From positions 1,736,001-1,800,000 of the forward strand of contig NZ_MPZS01000001.1 of the NCBI RefSeq assembly GCF_002020135.1: a DNA stretch of 64,000 bases. Direction: 5' to 3'. Shown here one piece after another: positions 1 to 9,207 of this stretch. Positions within the stretch are counted from its first letter, which is position 1. Every line of letters begins with the position of its first letter. This DNA comes from Thioclava marina (GTDB lineage Bacteria; Pseudomonadota; Alphaproteobacteria; Rhodobacterales; Rhodobacteraceae). Position numbers and translations under genes: made by a program. The notes under the pieces were generated by a model. It was not told the origin of the DNA. It was given only the letters and a program-made list of their open reading frames with translations, and made no database searches.

Positions 1-615
1 AGTCAGTTGCTGCGGCGCGCCGCCAAGCGCGCCGAACACGCCCGAGGTGATCACGATCGGCACGACGAACTGCATCACCGACACGCCCGCATTGCCAAGA
101 CCCGCGTTCAGCGCCAGGGCATTGCCCTTGGTCTTCTTGGGGTAGAAATAAGCAATGTTGGCCATCGAGGAGGCGAAGTTGCCGCCGCCGAAACCGCACA
201 GCAGAGCGAGCAGCAGGAAGACGGTGTAAGGGGTATCGGGGTTCTGCACCGCAAAGCCGATGCCCAGTGCGGGCAGAAGCAGCGTCGCGGTCGAGAAGGC
301 CGTCCATTTGCGGCCGCCGAAGATCGGGATCATGAAGCTGTAGAAGATGCGCAGCGTCGCGCCCGAAAGACCCGGCAGCGCCGCAAGCCAGAACAGTTGG
401 CCGGTGGAGTAGTTGAAGCCGATCGCCGGAAGCTTTGCGACCACGACCGACCACACCATCCAGACCGAAAAGGCCAGCAGCAGGTTCGGGATCGAGATCC
501 AGAGGTTGCGCGCCGCAATGGCACGGCCACGCGATGACCAGAACTCGGGATCTTCAGGACGCCAGTCGACAAGGGTGTGGCCTTGCTGCGCGACCGCTTG
601 GGATGAGGTTGCCAT
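1..615 (-). CDS. narK: NarK2-type nitrate/nitrite MFS transporter, C-terminus outside window
   Basis: The gene starts at ATG 615 (GGAGG about 8 bases upstream) and runs off the left edge, so only about the first 205 residues are visible. The protein begins MATSSQAVAQQGHTLVDWRP, then has several hydrophobic helices and a glycine-rich stretch (GFGGGNFASSMANIAYFYP, roughly residues 145-163) that matches the nitrate signature of NarK/NasA transporters. It lies 76 bases downstream of a second NarK-like gene on the same strand. In Paracoccus the two are often one fused NarK1-NarK2 protein; here they are separate. NarK2 types usually act as nitrate/nitrite antiporters in the inner membrane, which would supply nitrate and remove nitrite during denitrification. 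Confidence 0.85.
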   Translation of the reverse strand, partial: MATSSQAVAQQGHTLVDWRPEDPEFWSSRGRAIAARNLWISIPNLLLAFSVWMVWSVVVAKLPAIGFNYSTGQLFWLAALPGLSGATLRIFYSFMIPIFGGRKWTAFSTATLLLPALGIGFAVQNPDTPYTVFLLLALLCGFGGGNFASSMANIAYFYPKKTKGNALALNAGLGNAGVSVMQFVVPIVITSGVFGALGGAPQQLT

Positions 616-691
616 GGGTTGTTCCTCCCGTTTGGCGGATTGATGGAATTGCGGGGCCCGGCGCGTTCTCGTCGCGCCCCGCGGTCGCGCG

Positions 692-2101
692 TCAGGCGCT
701 GGCTACGGCCACTTTCCGGGTCTCGATCGCGTTGAGAGCGTGTTCGAGCTCGGCATTGGCCTTGTCGGCGCGTTTGCGCAAAGTCTGGATGTTGGCGATC
801 GCGAAAGCCGCGCGCTCCTCATCTTCCTGCCTCGTGGAGAAGCGGACGAAGAAGGCGAGGAACGAGGCGGCGGTGACCACCATGCCCAGGATCAGGAAGG
901 CCTCGTGCCAGTCCATCGCGCCCTTGAAGAGGAAGCCGGCGAGCACCGCACCGGCGTTACCGCCCGCGCCCACGACACCGGCCACCGCGCCCAGCGCCTT
1001 CTTGTTGATGAAGGGCACCACCGAATAGGTCGCCCCTTCCGCCATCTGCGTGAAGAGCGAGAAGACGATCAGCGACGGAAGAGCGAGGAAAAGCACCTGC
1101 ATCTGGCTGAAGATCATCAGCGCGATGCCTTCGAAGAGGAGGCACATGAAGAGCCAGAAGGACCGGCCGCGCAGCCCCCAGAGCGAGCCGAAATTGTCAC
1201 CGAACAGACCGCCCAGCGTGCGCGCGAAGATGTTCATCAGGCCGAAGGAGGCAGCGACGAGGCCGGCGGCCACGAGGCTCAGGTTGAAGTAGTCCGCGAA
1301 ATAGAGCGCGGCGACGTTGTTGATCGTCAGCTCGATGCCGAAGCACGCGCCGTAGATCACGAACAGCATCCACACGCGGTAGTCAGCCATCGCGGTCCAG
1401 TAAGCGCCGGTGACGGTCTTCTTTTCCGGCATCATGCCACGGGCGCGCAGGTCGTCGTAATTGCCGTCGGGCGCATCCTGCGTCAGGAAGTAGTAGCCGA
1501 TCCCGATAAGAAAGATGATCACGCCGACGACGACCATCGACAGGCGCCAGCCGAGCGCCTCGGAGAAGCCGAAGCCCACCACGAAGACCGAGAAAAGCAG
1601 CGGCATCACGAATTGCGTCACCCCGCCGCCGAGGTTGCCCCAGCCCGCCGAGGTGGCGTTGGCCTGGCCAACCACGTTCGACGCGAACATCACCGAGGTA
1701 TGGTATTGGGTGATGACGAAGGACGCCCCGATCCCGCCGATCAGGATACGGAAGATCAGGAAGGTGGTGAAGTCATGCGCAAGGCCGATCCCCATCACCG
1801 GCAGAGAGCCGAGGATGAGCAGCCAGGTGTAGGATTTGCGAGGGCCAATCCGATCCACGAGCCAGCCGATGAACAGACGCGCGAAGATCGTCATCGACAC
1901 CGAGCCGATGATCGCCCAGCCCACCTGGCTCTTGGTCAGGTGCAGTTCGTCGCGCACCACCGCCATGAGCGGCGCGATCCCGAACCATGCAAAGAAGCAG
2001 GCGAAGAACGCAAACCACGTCATGTGGAAGGTTCGGATCTGCACCATCGTCACGTTGAAAAAGTTTGGCCACAGGGAGGTGGCCTTGTTCTGGAGCTCCA
2101 T
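692..2101 (-). CDS. narK: NarK1-type nitrate/nitrite MFS transporter
   Basis: Protein of 469 residues with about twelve hydrophobic segments and the MFS fold. An ATG eight codons upstream (2125) is possible, but AGGAGGG lies 7 bases before ATG 2101, which decides the start. N-terminal QIRTFHMTWFAFFACFFAWFGIAPLM and the early RxGPRK loop (DRIGPRKSYTW) are typical of the NarK1/nitrate-proton symporter group. It is first in a leftward operon ahead of the NarK2-type gene and diverges from the regulator at 2349. A perfect Fnr-type box is centred 87 bases upstream of the ATG, so anaerobic, nitrate- or NO-linked activation is likely. Direction of transport cannot be told from sequence. Confidence 0.87.
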   Translation of the reverse strand: MELQNKATSLWPNFFNVTMVQIRTFHMTWFAFFACFFAWFGIAPLMAVVRDELHLTKSQVGWAIIGSVSMTIFARLFIGWLVDRIGPRKSYTWLLILGSLPVMGIGLAHDFTTFLIFRILIGGIGASFVITQYHTSVMFASNVVGQANATSAGWGNLGGGVTQFVMPLLFSVFVVGFGFSEALGWRLSMVVVGVIIFLIGIGYYFLTQDAPDGNYDDLRARGMMPEKKTVTGAYWTAMADYRVWMLFVIYGACFGIELTINNVAALYFADYFNLSLVAAGLVAASFGLMNIFARTLGGLFGDNFGSLWGLRGRSFWLFMCLLFEGIALMIFSQMQVLFLALPSLIVFSLFTQMAEGATYSVVPFINKKALGAVAGVVGAGGNAGAVLAGFLFKGAMDWHEAFLILGMVVTAASFLAFFVRFSTRQEDEERAAFAIANIQTLRKRADKANAELEHALNAIETRKVAVASA

Positions 2102-2181
2102 GCTCTGTCCCTCCTGGTATTTCATCCGTTGCGAAACGGAAGCGTCACGAGGAGGTATGTCGAGGCACGCACGCAGGAGGC

Positions 2182-2195
2182 TTGATCAAGATCAA
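2182..2195. promoter_or_regulatory. Fnr/NarR-type operator for narK genes
   Basis: TTGATCAAGATCAA is a perfect TTGAT-N4-ATCAA dyad. Its centre lies 87 bases upstream of the narK ATG at 2101; placed at -41.5 it would give a transcript start near 2147 and a leader of about 46 bases, the normal class II activator geometry. Confidence 0.8.
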
Positions 2196-2296
2196 ACTCT
2201 CCCGGAAGCTGGAGCGAAATAAACGGCGCCGTAGAATCAGTCAGGTCGCATGACGCAACGCATCAAGGCGCCATGGGTGGCATGTCAGCCGCACGC

Positions 2297-2310
2297 TTGA
2301 TAAATATCAA
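2297..2310. promoter_or_regulatory. Second Fnr/NarR-type operator, upstream of the regulator gene
   Basis: TTGATAAATATCAA is a second perfect TTGAT-N4-ATCAA dyad, centred 45 bases upstream of ATG 2349. At -41.5 the transcript would start only a few bases before the ATG, so it may instead serve autorepression or assist the divergent narK promoter. Confidence 0.7.
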
Positions 2311-2348
2311 GTCAACACCACGCACCAGCCCTGAGCGAAGGAAAACGA

Positions 2349-3059
2349 ATGCCGATTCGGGTCAAGGATGACGAAGCCGCAGAGGTTCGGGCGCTCGATC
2401 TTTTCACGGGCCTCGAAGACGATGACTTCGCAGCCTTGATGCGGGGTGCCTATGTGCAGACCTTCCCTCCCCGTATCGAACTGGCCAGTCAGGGCGAGCG
2501 CAGCGATTTCCTGCATGTGGTCACTGGCGGCGCGGTCGAGATGTTCGCGAGCTGGAACGGGCGCGAGACCGTGATGGCCACGCTCGAACCGGTATCAACC
2601 TTCATTCTCGCGGCGACGATCTGCGACGCGCCCTATCTCATGTCGGCGCGCACGCTCGAGAAATCCCGTATCGTTTTGGTGCCATCGGAAGACGTGCGGA
2701 AGATCTTCGATATCAACGCCGATTTCGCGCGAGCGGTCGTCACGGAACTGGGTCGCAGCTATCGCGCGGTGGTCAAGAGCACCAAGAACCTGAAACTGCG
2801 CACGTCGCTGGAGCGGCTCGCCAATCACCTGCTGCAGCGCTACGCGATGGAAGGCAATCCCACCGCCTTCGAACTGGGGCAGGAAAAGCGCCATCTGGCT
2901 TCCTATCTCGGGATGACGCCGGAAAATCTCAGCCGGGCGATCCGCCAGTTGGAGCCTTACGGTGTCACTTTCGAAGGCAATATCGTGACGATCACGAACC
3001 CGGAGGATCTGACGAACTTCGCCAAGCCTTCGCCGCTGATTGACGATCCCTGGTCGTGA
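2349..3059 (+). CDS. narR: Crp/Fnr family regulator, NarR-like
   Basis: 236-residue Crp/Fnr protein: an effector beta-roll (about 15-130), a dimer helix, and a C-terminal winged HTH with KRHLASYLGMTPENLSRAI (about 182-200), whose E--SR recognition signature predicts TTGAT-type half-sites. There is no N-terminal cysteine cluster, so it is not an oxygen-sensing [4Fe-4S] Fnr. Its place divergent from narK, with two TTGAT-N4-ATCAA boxes between, is the position of NarR in Paracoccus, which responds to nitrate/nitrite. Start chosen at ATG 2349 with AAGGA about 7 bases upstream. It could instead be another Dnr/NnrR paralogue; a second, different Crp/Fnr regulator closes the nor cluster at 22100. 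Confidence 0.65.
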   Translation: MPIRVKDDEAAEVRALDLFTGLEDDDFAALMRGAYVQTFPPRIELASQGERSDFLHVVTGGAVEMFASWNGRETVMATLEPVSTFILAATICDAPYLMSARTLEKSRIVLVPSEDVRKIFDINADFARAVVTELGRSYRAVVKSTKNLKLRTSLERLANHLLQRYAMEGNPTAFELGQEKRHLASYLGMTPENLSRAIRQLEPYGVTFEGNIVTITNPEDLTNFAKPSPLIDDPWS

Positions 3060-3062
3060 TCG

Positions 3063-3329
3063 TCAGCGCCGACCCTCTGCCTCGTCGATCAACCCTTTCA
3101 CCCAGACGGAAAAGCCCCATGACGCGGGCACGCCCAGCGGCAGCGAGAGCGCCAGCGCCACGAGCGGCGGGATTGCGGGCAGGCCGATCCATTGCCCCAT
3201 CAGCCCCAGCATGAAGAGGTTGATCGCGACCGCCGCCGCGGCGAAGGGATAAAGCAACACCATCAGCCGCGACAGGCGCGGTCCCTCAGTGGCTGGTGCC
3301 GTCATCGAAGGTGATCTTGTTCCAGACAT
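3063..3329 (-). CDS. Small membrane protein at the end of the nir operon
   Basis: 88 residues if started at ATG 3329 (GGGGA 7 bases upstream), or 80 if started at ATG 3305; either start lies inside the end of nirN, so the gene is translationally coupled to it. Two hydrophobic helices (about 22-45 and 50-74) are joined by a short GQWIGLP loop, with a charged tail DEAEGRR. No cysteine and no heme motif. I do not recognise the family. Its only clue is position: last gene of nirS-E-C-F-DL-G-H-J-N. A role in membrane tethering or in export/assembly for cd1 maturation is only a guess. Confidence 0.6.
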   Translation of the reverse strand: MSGTRSPSMTAPATEGPRLSRLMVLLYPFAAAAVAINLFMLGLMGQWIGLPAIPPLVALALSLPLGVPASWGFSVWVKGLIDEAEGRR

Positions 3330-4917
3330 TGTATTTCCCCGAGGGCTTGCGCATCGGCAGCCGCTTCACCTCTTCGAGCGTCTTCGCATCATAGACGATG
3401 ACCGCGCCGTCATCCTCCCAGATCGAGACCAGCGCATAAGAGCCGTCCTTGGTGAATTCGACATGGGCGACCGTCTTGCCCGGCGCGGGATCGAGCGTCT
3501 TGACGATCTCGAGGCTCTGCTTGTCGATGACGTGCATCTTGTCCTTGTTCGGACCGAAGAAGACATCGGCCCAGACATAGGGCGAATTCTCATGGCTGCG
3601 CAGGAAGAACCCCGGCCCCATCGTCTTGATCTGGCGCACAAGCGACCAGTCCTTCATATCGATGACCGAGAGCACGCCTTCCTTGAGATGCGGCGTCGCC
3701 ATCACGCGAGAGCCATTGCGCTCCCAGCTGATCCCGGAACCCAGATGCGGCATTCCCGGCAGCGGCAGTTCGGAGATCGCGCGGCCCACATCGAGATTGA
3801 CCACCACGCCCTTGTCGCCGTCGCGGTTTGCACCGATCAAATTGCGATAGTCGGGCGAGAAGAAGAAATCGTCGAGCGGCTCGTCGATCAGGATGCGGCG
3901 GCGTGCGAACAATCCCTCCTCGGCGCCGAGCTGTTCTTCCATGCTCTGCTCGTGGCTGTGCACGAAGCCGTCATGGAAGGGCCCGGCGTTCGGGCTGGTC
4001 GCGATTTCCCAGATTTCCGGCGCATCCTTGAGCGCGAGAACGAAGCTTTCGCGCTGCGGCGCCTGATAGACCGCCGAGACGCGCGATGGCGTGCCGTCGC
4101 GGGCGACCACGTCGCGCACTGTGACCACCGACAGATCCTCGGTCGACAGGATGGTCAGCGTGCGTGGCAGGTAATTGGCGACCGCGAGCCATCTACCGTC
4201 ATGGCTCATCGCGATGTTGCGGCTATTGAGGCCCGCGCGCACCTGACCGACCACCTGCAGTGACCAGATATCGTATTTCTGCACCCAGCCGTCACGGCTC
4301 ATGATGAATACATAATGCCCGTCGGGAGAGAATTTCGGGCCACCATGGACTGCGAAAGGCGTCGCGAAGCGGTCGAGCACCTCGAACGTGTCTCCATCGA
4401 GCACCGACACATGGTGATCTCCAGTTTCCACGACGAGGGTGATGTTCATCGGATCGGCGGTGAAGACCGGCGCCTTGGCGGGTTTGTAATCCGGGTTCAG
4501 CTCCAGGCTCTCATTCGCCATCTCGACCGACCACCGCGGCACCTCGGCGAGCGGCGTTTCGACATAGCGCGAGATCGCGGCGATCTGCTCTGCAGTGAGC
4601 TGATCGGAAAACCCCGCCATCTGCGTCGCGGGACGGCCCTCGGCGATCACTTTTTCCAGCTTGGGCCCATACATCCGCCCGAGCGTTTCGGGGATCAATG
4701 CCGGACCCGTGCCGCCAAGACGCCCTTCGCCATGACAGACTGCGCAATGCTCGTTGAAAAGGGCCGCCGCGCTCGGTTCGGCCTCGGCGGCTTGTGCGAC
4801 GCTCATCACGGCAAGCAACACGACGATGCTCGTCACCAACCCCCCGGCCGGAAGCGCCAGCGAGCGGTGCAGAGGATAGCGGGCGAGCGGATCAGAAGAA
4901 GCGATGCGCGGGGTCAT
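3286..4917 (-). CDS. nirN: NirN, dihydro-heme d1 dehydrogenase (c-type cytochrome with d1-binding propeller)
   Basis: 543-residue periplasmic paralogue of NirS. It has a signal peptide (helix about 24-43), one heme c motif CAVCH at 58-62, then an eight-bladed propeller of the cd1 type ([22 protein letters not shown] and similar blades). NirN oxidises dihydro-heme d1 in the last step of heme d1 synthesis and hands d1 to NirS. Start set at ATG 4917, where GAGG lies 8 bases upstream and the gene overlaps the end of nirJ by 26 bases; the frame stays open to 4989, but that would add a charged extension before the signal peptide. Length is close to NirS (585), as usual for the family. Confidence 0.88.
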   Translation of the reverse strand: MTPRIASSDPLARYPLHRSLALPAGGLVTSIVVLLAVMSVAQAAEAEPSAAALFNEHCAVCHGEGRLGGTGPALIPETLGRMYGPKLEKVIAEGRPATQMAGFSDQLTAEQIAAISRYVETPLAEVPRWSVEMANESLELNPDYKPAKAPVFTADPMNITLVVETGDHHVSVLDGDTFEVLDRFATPFAVHGGPKFSPDGHYVFIMSRDGWVQKYDIWSLQVVGQVRAGLNSRNIAMSHDGRWLAVANYLPRTLTILSTEDLSVVTVRDVVARDGTPSRVSAVYQAPQRESFVLALKDAPEIWEIATSPNAGPFHDGFVHSHEQSMEEQLGAEEGLFARRRILIDEPLDDFFFSPDYRNLIGANRDGDKGVVVNLDVGRAISELPLPGMPHLGSGISWERNGSRVMATPHLKEGVLSVIDMKDWSLVRQIKTMGPGFFLRSHENSPYVWADVFFGPNKDKMHVIDKQSLEIVKTLDPAPGKTVAHVEFTKDGSYALVSIWEDDGAVIVYDAKTLEEVKRLPMRKPSGKYNVWNKITFDDGTSH

Positions 4918-6103
4918 GGCTCTTGCCTCGGAAACGGGTGACGGTGACGCGCTGAGCCTCGGCATCGAGGCCGATCTCGGACGCGCCAAGATAGCAGGCC
5001 GGATCTTCGGCCCAGGGATCGCCGGTCAGTTGCAGCGCGCGGATCCGGGTATTGCCGCCGCAGACCGACTTGTAGGCACAGGCACCGCACCGCCCCTTGA
5101 GCGGGCGGGGCCGCGTGCGCAATGTGGCCAGCATCGGATCGTCGCCGGTCCAGAGGTCCGAGAACGGCGTCTGCTTGACGTTGCCGATCGTGTAATCGGA
5201 CCAGTAGGTGTCGGGATGCACACGGCCCAGCGTGTCGATATTGGCGACGCCAAGTCCCGAGGAGTTCCCGCCCCATGCCTCCAGATGCGCCCGGATATGG
5301 GAGGCTCTCTCGGGGAAATTCTTCTCGACCCAACGCAGGAAATAGACCGCATCGGCATCGTTGTTGCCGGTGACGATCTCCAGCGGCTGATCTTCGGCCA
5401 CCGCGACCCAGGCCCTGTCGAGCAACTCGTCGAGGGCCGCGCGGGTGCGGCCATGTTCGGTGTCATCGCCGCGGTGCTTGTCGCCCCGCCCGGCATAGAC
5501 GAGATGCGAGAGGTAGAACTTGTCGGCACCCTCGCGGTCGCACAGATCCATCATCTGGCCCAGCTGATCGGCGTTGTCCTCGGTGATGGTAAAGCGCAGC
5601 CCCACTTTCACATTCCGCGCGAGCAGCTCGCGCACCCCCGTCAGCGCCGCGTCATAGGCTCCTTCGAGGCCACGGAACCAGTCATTCGTCGCCCCGATGC
5701 CGTCAAGCGAGATCCCGACATAGTCGAAGCCCAGATCCGCAATCCGACCGGCATTCTCGGCATTGATCAGCGTGCCATTCGTCGAGAGCGACAGGTGGCG
5801 GAAGTTCAGCGCCTTCGCACGCTCGGCCAGTTCGAAGAAATCGAACCGGGAGAGGGGTTCGCCGCCCGAGAGGATCAGCGCCGGAATGCCGTAAGCCTTG
5901 AGATCGTCGAGGACCCCCATCGCCTGCTCGTGGCTCAGCTCGCCGGGAAAATTCACATCGGCCGAGGTGGTGTAGCAGTGACGGCAACGAAGATTGCAAC
6001 GCCGCGTGAGGTTCCAGATCACCACCGGCTTCACCGGCCCCTCGCGGCGGCGCACCGGGGTCGGATGGACCAGTTCGCGCATGTATTGGGTCAGTCGAAA
6101 CAT
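4892..6103 (-). CDS. nirJ: NirJ, radical SAM heme d1 biosynthesis enzyme
   Basis: 403 residues. The radical SAM cluster motif CNLRCRHC (about residues 36-43) follows NLTRR, and the C-terminal quarter has a SPASM-like cysteine set ([13 protein letters not shown] and DPACYLG) for a second Fe-S cluster. NirJ removes the two propionate side chains of 12,18-didecarboxysiroheme on the way to heme d1, in the cytoplasm, using S-adenosylmethionine. ATG 6103 lies four bases after the nirH stop. The next gene, nirN, overlaps its end, so the two are probably co-translated. Confidence 0.92.
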   Translation of the reverse strand: MFRLTQYMRELVHPTPVRRREGPVKPVVIWNLTRRCNLRCRHCYTTSADVNFPGELSHEQAMGVLDDLKAYGIPALILSGGEPLSRFDFFELAERAKALNFRHLSLSTNGTLINAENAGRIADLGFDYVGISLDGIGATNDWFRGLEGAYDAALTGVRELLARNVKVGLRFTITEDNADQLGQMMDLCDREGADKFYLSHLVYAGRGDKHRGDDTEHGRTRAALDELLDRAWVAVAEDQPLEIVTGNNDADAVYFLRWVEKNFPERASHIRAHLEAWGGNSSGLGVANIDTLGRVHPDTYWSDYTIGNVKQTPFSDLWTGDDPMLATLRTRPRPLKGRCGACAYKSVCGGNTRIRALQLTGDPWAEDPACYLGASEIGLDAEAQRVTVTRFRGKSHDPAHRFF

Positions 6104-6107
6104 CGTC

Positions 6108-6584
6108 TCAGTCCTTCCTCAGCCGCAGCCCGGTCTTCTTCAGGATGCGGGTCGAATAGAGAATGTCGCTCTCGCGGCAGGCTTCGCCCAGGAGGGCCGC
6201 GATCTGGGCGCGCTTGGTCTCGACCTCGGCGCGGTCGTGTCCGTGGATCATCGCGAAGAGATTGTAGGGCCAGCCCTCGCCGCGCGGACGCAGGTAGCAA
6301 TGCGAAACGAAGTCGAGCGCGCCGATCATGGGACCGAGATCGCGAACCTTTTCGTCGTCGACGTCCCAGACCGACATGCCATTCGCCGTCATGCCGAGCG
6401 CGTAATGATTTGGCGCAAGCGCGATGCGACGGATCACTCCGCGCGCCAGCATGTCACGCATCCGCGCCATGACCTCGTCTTCGCTCAGACCGATCTGCGA
6501 AGCGATCTGGGCGTAGGGCTGCGGGCACAGGGGCAAGCCGCCTTGCGTGGCCGCGACGATCCGTTTCTCGATTGCATCCAACAT
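6108..6584 (-). CDS. nirH: NirH, siroheme decarboxylase subunit
   Basis: 158 residues of the AsnC/Lrp-like fold shared by NirD, L, G and H: an N-terminal winged-helix part (about 1-60; [23 protein letters not shown]) and a RAM-like part with the family pattern YNLFAMIHG (about 106-114). NirDL-G-H together decarboxylate siroheme to 12,18-didecarboxysiroheme. It is not expected to act as a transcription regulator. It overlaps the end of nirG by one base and sits directly before nirJ. Assignment as H rather than G or L rests on gene order and on the C-terminal [13 protein letters not shown]. Confidence 0.85.
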   Translation of the reverse strand: MLDAIEKRIVAATQGGLPLCPQPYAQIASQIGLSEDEVMARMRDMLARGVIRRIALAPNHYALGMTANGMSVWDVDDEKVRDLGPMIGALDFVSHCYLRPRGEGWPYNLFAMIHGHDRAEVETKRAQIAALLGEACRESDILYSTRILKKTGLRLRKD

Positions 6585-7057
6585 CAGGCTGTGACCCTGA
6601 AACCCACGAAGAACTCTTCGAGTTTCGGGAAACGGAGCACCTTCAGCCCCGTTTCCCGCTCGATCTCATCGGCTGTTGTCTCGATACCTTCCGGAGCTAC
6701 CGCGGCGAGGACGAACCACATGTTCAGCCGATGAGTGCGTTCATAATTGTGGGCGACCTCCGGGTGGGCATTGACCAAAGTCATGACCCTCTCGAAATCA
6801 CTTTCGGGCACCTCCATCGCGCAGAGGCAGAACTCTCCACCCATCGGCGCGACGTCGAAGAACGGACCGAAACGGGTGATCGCCCCGATCTCGCGCAGGT
6901 TCGCAAGCCGGTCGATCAACTCCGCCCCGGTCACGCCAAGACCGGCCCCCGCCTCGTCGAAGGGACGCGACGCGATCGGAAAGCCGTCTTGAAGGGTGTT
7001 GAGAATAGCGCGATCGATCGCGTCGAGCGCATCATCGGGAAGCGGCTGACGTCTCAT
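6584..7057 (-). CDS. nirG: NirG, siroheme decarboxylase subunit
   Basis: 157 residues, second of three AsnC/Lrp-like subunits in the row. The N-terminal helix-turn-helix-like region (GAELIDRLANLREIGAITRFG, about 42-62) is followed by the conserved HNYERTHRLNMWFVLAA (about 102-118), the segment that carries the catalytic histidines/arginine in the siroheme decarboxylase family. It overlaps nirDL by four bases. The protein works in the cytoplasm as part of the NirDLGH complex that turns siroheme into didecarboxysiroheme. Confidence 0.85.
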   Translation of the reverse strand: MRRQPLPDDALDAIDRAILNTLQDGFPIASRPFDEAGAGLGVTGAELIDRLANLREIGAITRFGPFFDVAPMGGEFCLCAMEVPESDFERVMTLVNAHPEVAHNYERTHRLNMWFVLAAVAPEGIETTADEIERETGLKVLRFPKLEEFFVGFRVTA

Positions 7058-8043
7058 TGCGCAGCCTCCAGCCTGGGACGATCGAGCAAGGCACCGGTCT
7101 GCTTGAAGCAGCGGATCGAGAACAGGACCTGATGGCTCGCACCCGCCAGTTCCGGCAGTGCGGCGGCCTTTTCGACCGCCGCCAACGCCTCACCGCGGGT
7201 CTTTGCGTGGATCATCGAGAACAGCGTGTGATCCCACTCCGGCGTGCCGCGACGCTCGTAGCACAGCGTCACCTCGGGCAGGTTCACCAAGGCATGGCCA
7301 GCGGCGGGCACACGTTCCTCGGGCAGTTTCCACACCACCATCGCGTTCGAGCGCCAACCCAGGGCGCGGTGACGCACGATCACGCCAAGGCGGGTGATGA
7401 TGCGCGCATCGAGAAGCGCCCGGATACGGGCCAGAATATCGGCTTCGGAGCGACCGAGATTGCGCGCAAGCTCCGCATAGGGTTCCTCGGTGATCTCCAG
7501 CCCGTCGGTCAGCGCCTGCAAAATCGCTCGGTCGCCTTCCTGGATCGCCCCGGTATCGGCCCCTTCCCCCATGCGCAGACCATGGCGTGGTCCGTTCAGC
7601 TTGAACCCGAGATCGACATTGAAAGCCCGCTTGAGCGGAAGATCGAGAACCGGCAGACCCGTGCGCGCCTCGATCCGCGCCAGTGTCGCCGCCAGCATCT
7701 CGGCATCGGGGGCGGTGGCGACAAACCAGATGTTCCAGTCGTGCTCGCGCAGGTAGGAATGGTTCACGCCGGGTTCCTGCCCCACGATCCGCGCCATCTC
7801 GTCGATCTGCCACTCCGGCGCGGCAATTGCCGCGAGCGTCGAGACACCGACCGTGTTGGGTCGGCAGGTCGCCCCGACCCGCGCGACCGTGCCTTCGGCC
7901 ACCATTTCGCGCAGACGCGCAATTACCCGGGGGACCCCGACGCCCAAGTCGCAGGCGATCGCGGAAAAGGGCTCGGGCGTCACCGGAAAACCGCGCTGCC
8001 AGTCGTCAAGCAGACGGTGATCCAAATCGGTCAGGTAGGCCAT
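7054..8043 (-). CDS. nirDL: NirDL fusion, siroheme decarboxylase subunits
   Basis: 329 residues formed by two AsnC/Lrp-like halves: a NirD half (about 1-155, with NHSYLREHDWNIWFVAT) and a NirL half (about 165-329, with TLCYERRGTPEWDHTLFSMIH). Fused NirDL is usual in Paracoccus and relatives, whereas Pseudomonas has separate genes. The linker (RHGLRMGEGADTGAIQEGD) is short and hydrophilic. It supplies two of the four siroheme decarboxylase domains, with NirG and NirH downstream providing the others. ATG 8043 lies three bases after the nirF stop. Confidence 0.9.
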   Translation of the reverse strand: MAYLTDLDHRLLDDWQRGFPVTPEPFSAIACDLGVGVPRVIARLREMVAEGTVARVGATCRPNTVGVSTLAAIAAPEWQIDEMARIVGQEPGVNHSYLREHDWNIWFVATAPDAEMLAATLARIEARTGLPVLDLPLKRAFNVDLGFKLNGPRHGLRMGEGADTGAIQEGDRAILQALTDGLEITEEPYAELARNLGRSEADILARIRALLDARIITRLGVIVRHRALGWRSNAMVVWKLPEERVPAAGHALVNLPEVTLCYERRGTPEWDHTLFSMIHAKTRGEALAAVEKAAALPELAGASHQVLFSIRCFKQTGALLDRPRLEAAQ

Positions 8044-8046
8044 GTT

Positions 8047-9207
8047 TCAAAGCCCCAGTCTGTGGGCGCGCGCGGTGAAGAAGATCCCCGAGGGGCTTTC
8101 CGCCGCGATCTCGCCGATGGGTTGCAACGTCGTCGTGTCGTAGATCACCACCTTGTTTTCATCGCGCACCGAGACCCATGCCTCCGTGCCGCGCGACGTG
8201 AATTCCATGTGCAGAACCGCCGGGCCGGGTTTCATCTCGCCGACGATCTGGTGCGTCATCGAGTCGATCACCTGCACCGTGTCATTGAGCGGGTGGGCGA
8301 AGTTCACCCAGACCTGTCGACCGCCCGGCCGCGCCATCGCGAAGACCGGCTGGCCATAGGTCTCGGTGCGGCCGGTCTCTTCGAGCGAGCGCGAGTCGAT
8401 CCAGAGAACCTCGTGGTGATGGACCGCCGGCAGCACGATCTGGTCGCCCGCCTTCGCCCAGCCCTCGAGATGGGGCATCTTGTAGACGGGCATTTCCTCC
8501 TGCCCGCGTCCGTAATGCGGCAGGATGCGTCGCGGCTCGGGAGTCTCGTCCCACAGGTCGATCGCGGCGAGCCCGTCCTCACCGAATAGCCCCGCGATAT
8601 AGGTGCGCCCGTCATCGGTCACCAACGCATCATAGGGTTGCTCGCCCACATGGGCGAAGGTCGTGATCCTGGGCTCTGCCCCCGACATGTCGACGATCCG
8701 GGTCTCGCCCGTATCCCAGACCGAGAAGACGAATTTGCGGCCCGGGGCGTCCTCTAGCCCCAGCGCTTTTCCCTCGGCCGGGATATCGGCCACGAGATCG
8801 AGCGTGTCGGCATCGAAGATCTTGATCCCGCCGGGCTCGTAATTCGCCACCGCGATCAGCTTGCCGTCATCCGAGATCGCCCCGCCGATCGAATTCCCCG
8901 ATTGCAGGATTCGCTTCACGATTTTCTGCGAGAGAATGTCGATCTTGCTCAGCCCGCCATCGCGACCGAACACATAGGCAAAGCGTTCGTCGGGCGAGAA
9001 GACGAGAGAGGCGTGCGAGAGATCTCCGAGCCCTTCGATACGCCCGATCGCGGCATGTTCGGACTGGTCGATGATCAGGACCGAGCCCGTCGCGCGCTCG
9101 ACGATCACGCCGAGATCTCCGGTGGCACGCAACTCGGTCGCGCCGAGCGGGGCGGCCAGCGCGGAACAAAGCAGCAGGGCGGATGAGAGTGTGAGGGCGC
9201 GTTTCAT
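8047..9207 (-). CDS. nirF: NirF, periplasmic heme d1 biosynthesis protein
   Basis: 386 residues. A signal peptide (MKRALTLSSALLLCSALAAP, cleavage near A-T-E) is followed by a cd1-like beta-propeller with no heme c motif, the NirF hallmark. NirF acts in the periplasm late in heme d1 synthesis and binds a d1 precursor; its exact reaction is still debated. ATG 9207 overlaps the nirC stop as ATGA, which fixes the start; the frame is open further upstream, but that would cover all of nirC in another frame. Unlike Pseudomonas NirF no clear lipobox is present (the only cysteine, in LLLCSA, lacks a small residue before it), so it is probably soluble. Confidence 0.9.
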   Translation of the reverse strand: MKRALTLSSALLLCSALAAPLGATELRATGDLGVIVERATGSVLIIDQSEHAAIGRIEGLGDLSHASLVFSPDERFAYVFGRDGGLSKIDILSQKIVKRILQSGNSIGGAISDDGKLIAVANYEPGGIKIFDADTLDLVADIPAEGKALGLEDAPGRKFVFSVWDTGETRIVDMSGAEPRITTFAHVGEQPYDALVTDDGRTYIAGLFGEDGLAAIDLWDETPEPRRILPHYGRGQEEMPVYKMPHLEGWAKAGDQIVLPAVHHHEVLWIDSRSLEETGRTETYGQPVFAMARPGGRQVWVNFAHPLNDTVQVIDSMTHQIVGEMKPGPAVLHMEFTSRGTEAWVSVRDENKVVIYDTTTLQPIGEIAAESPSGIFFTARAHRLGL

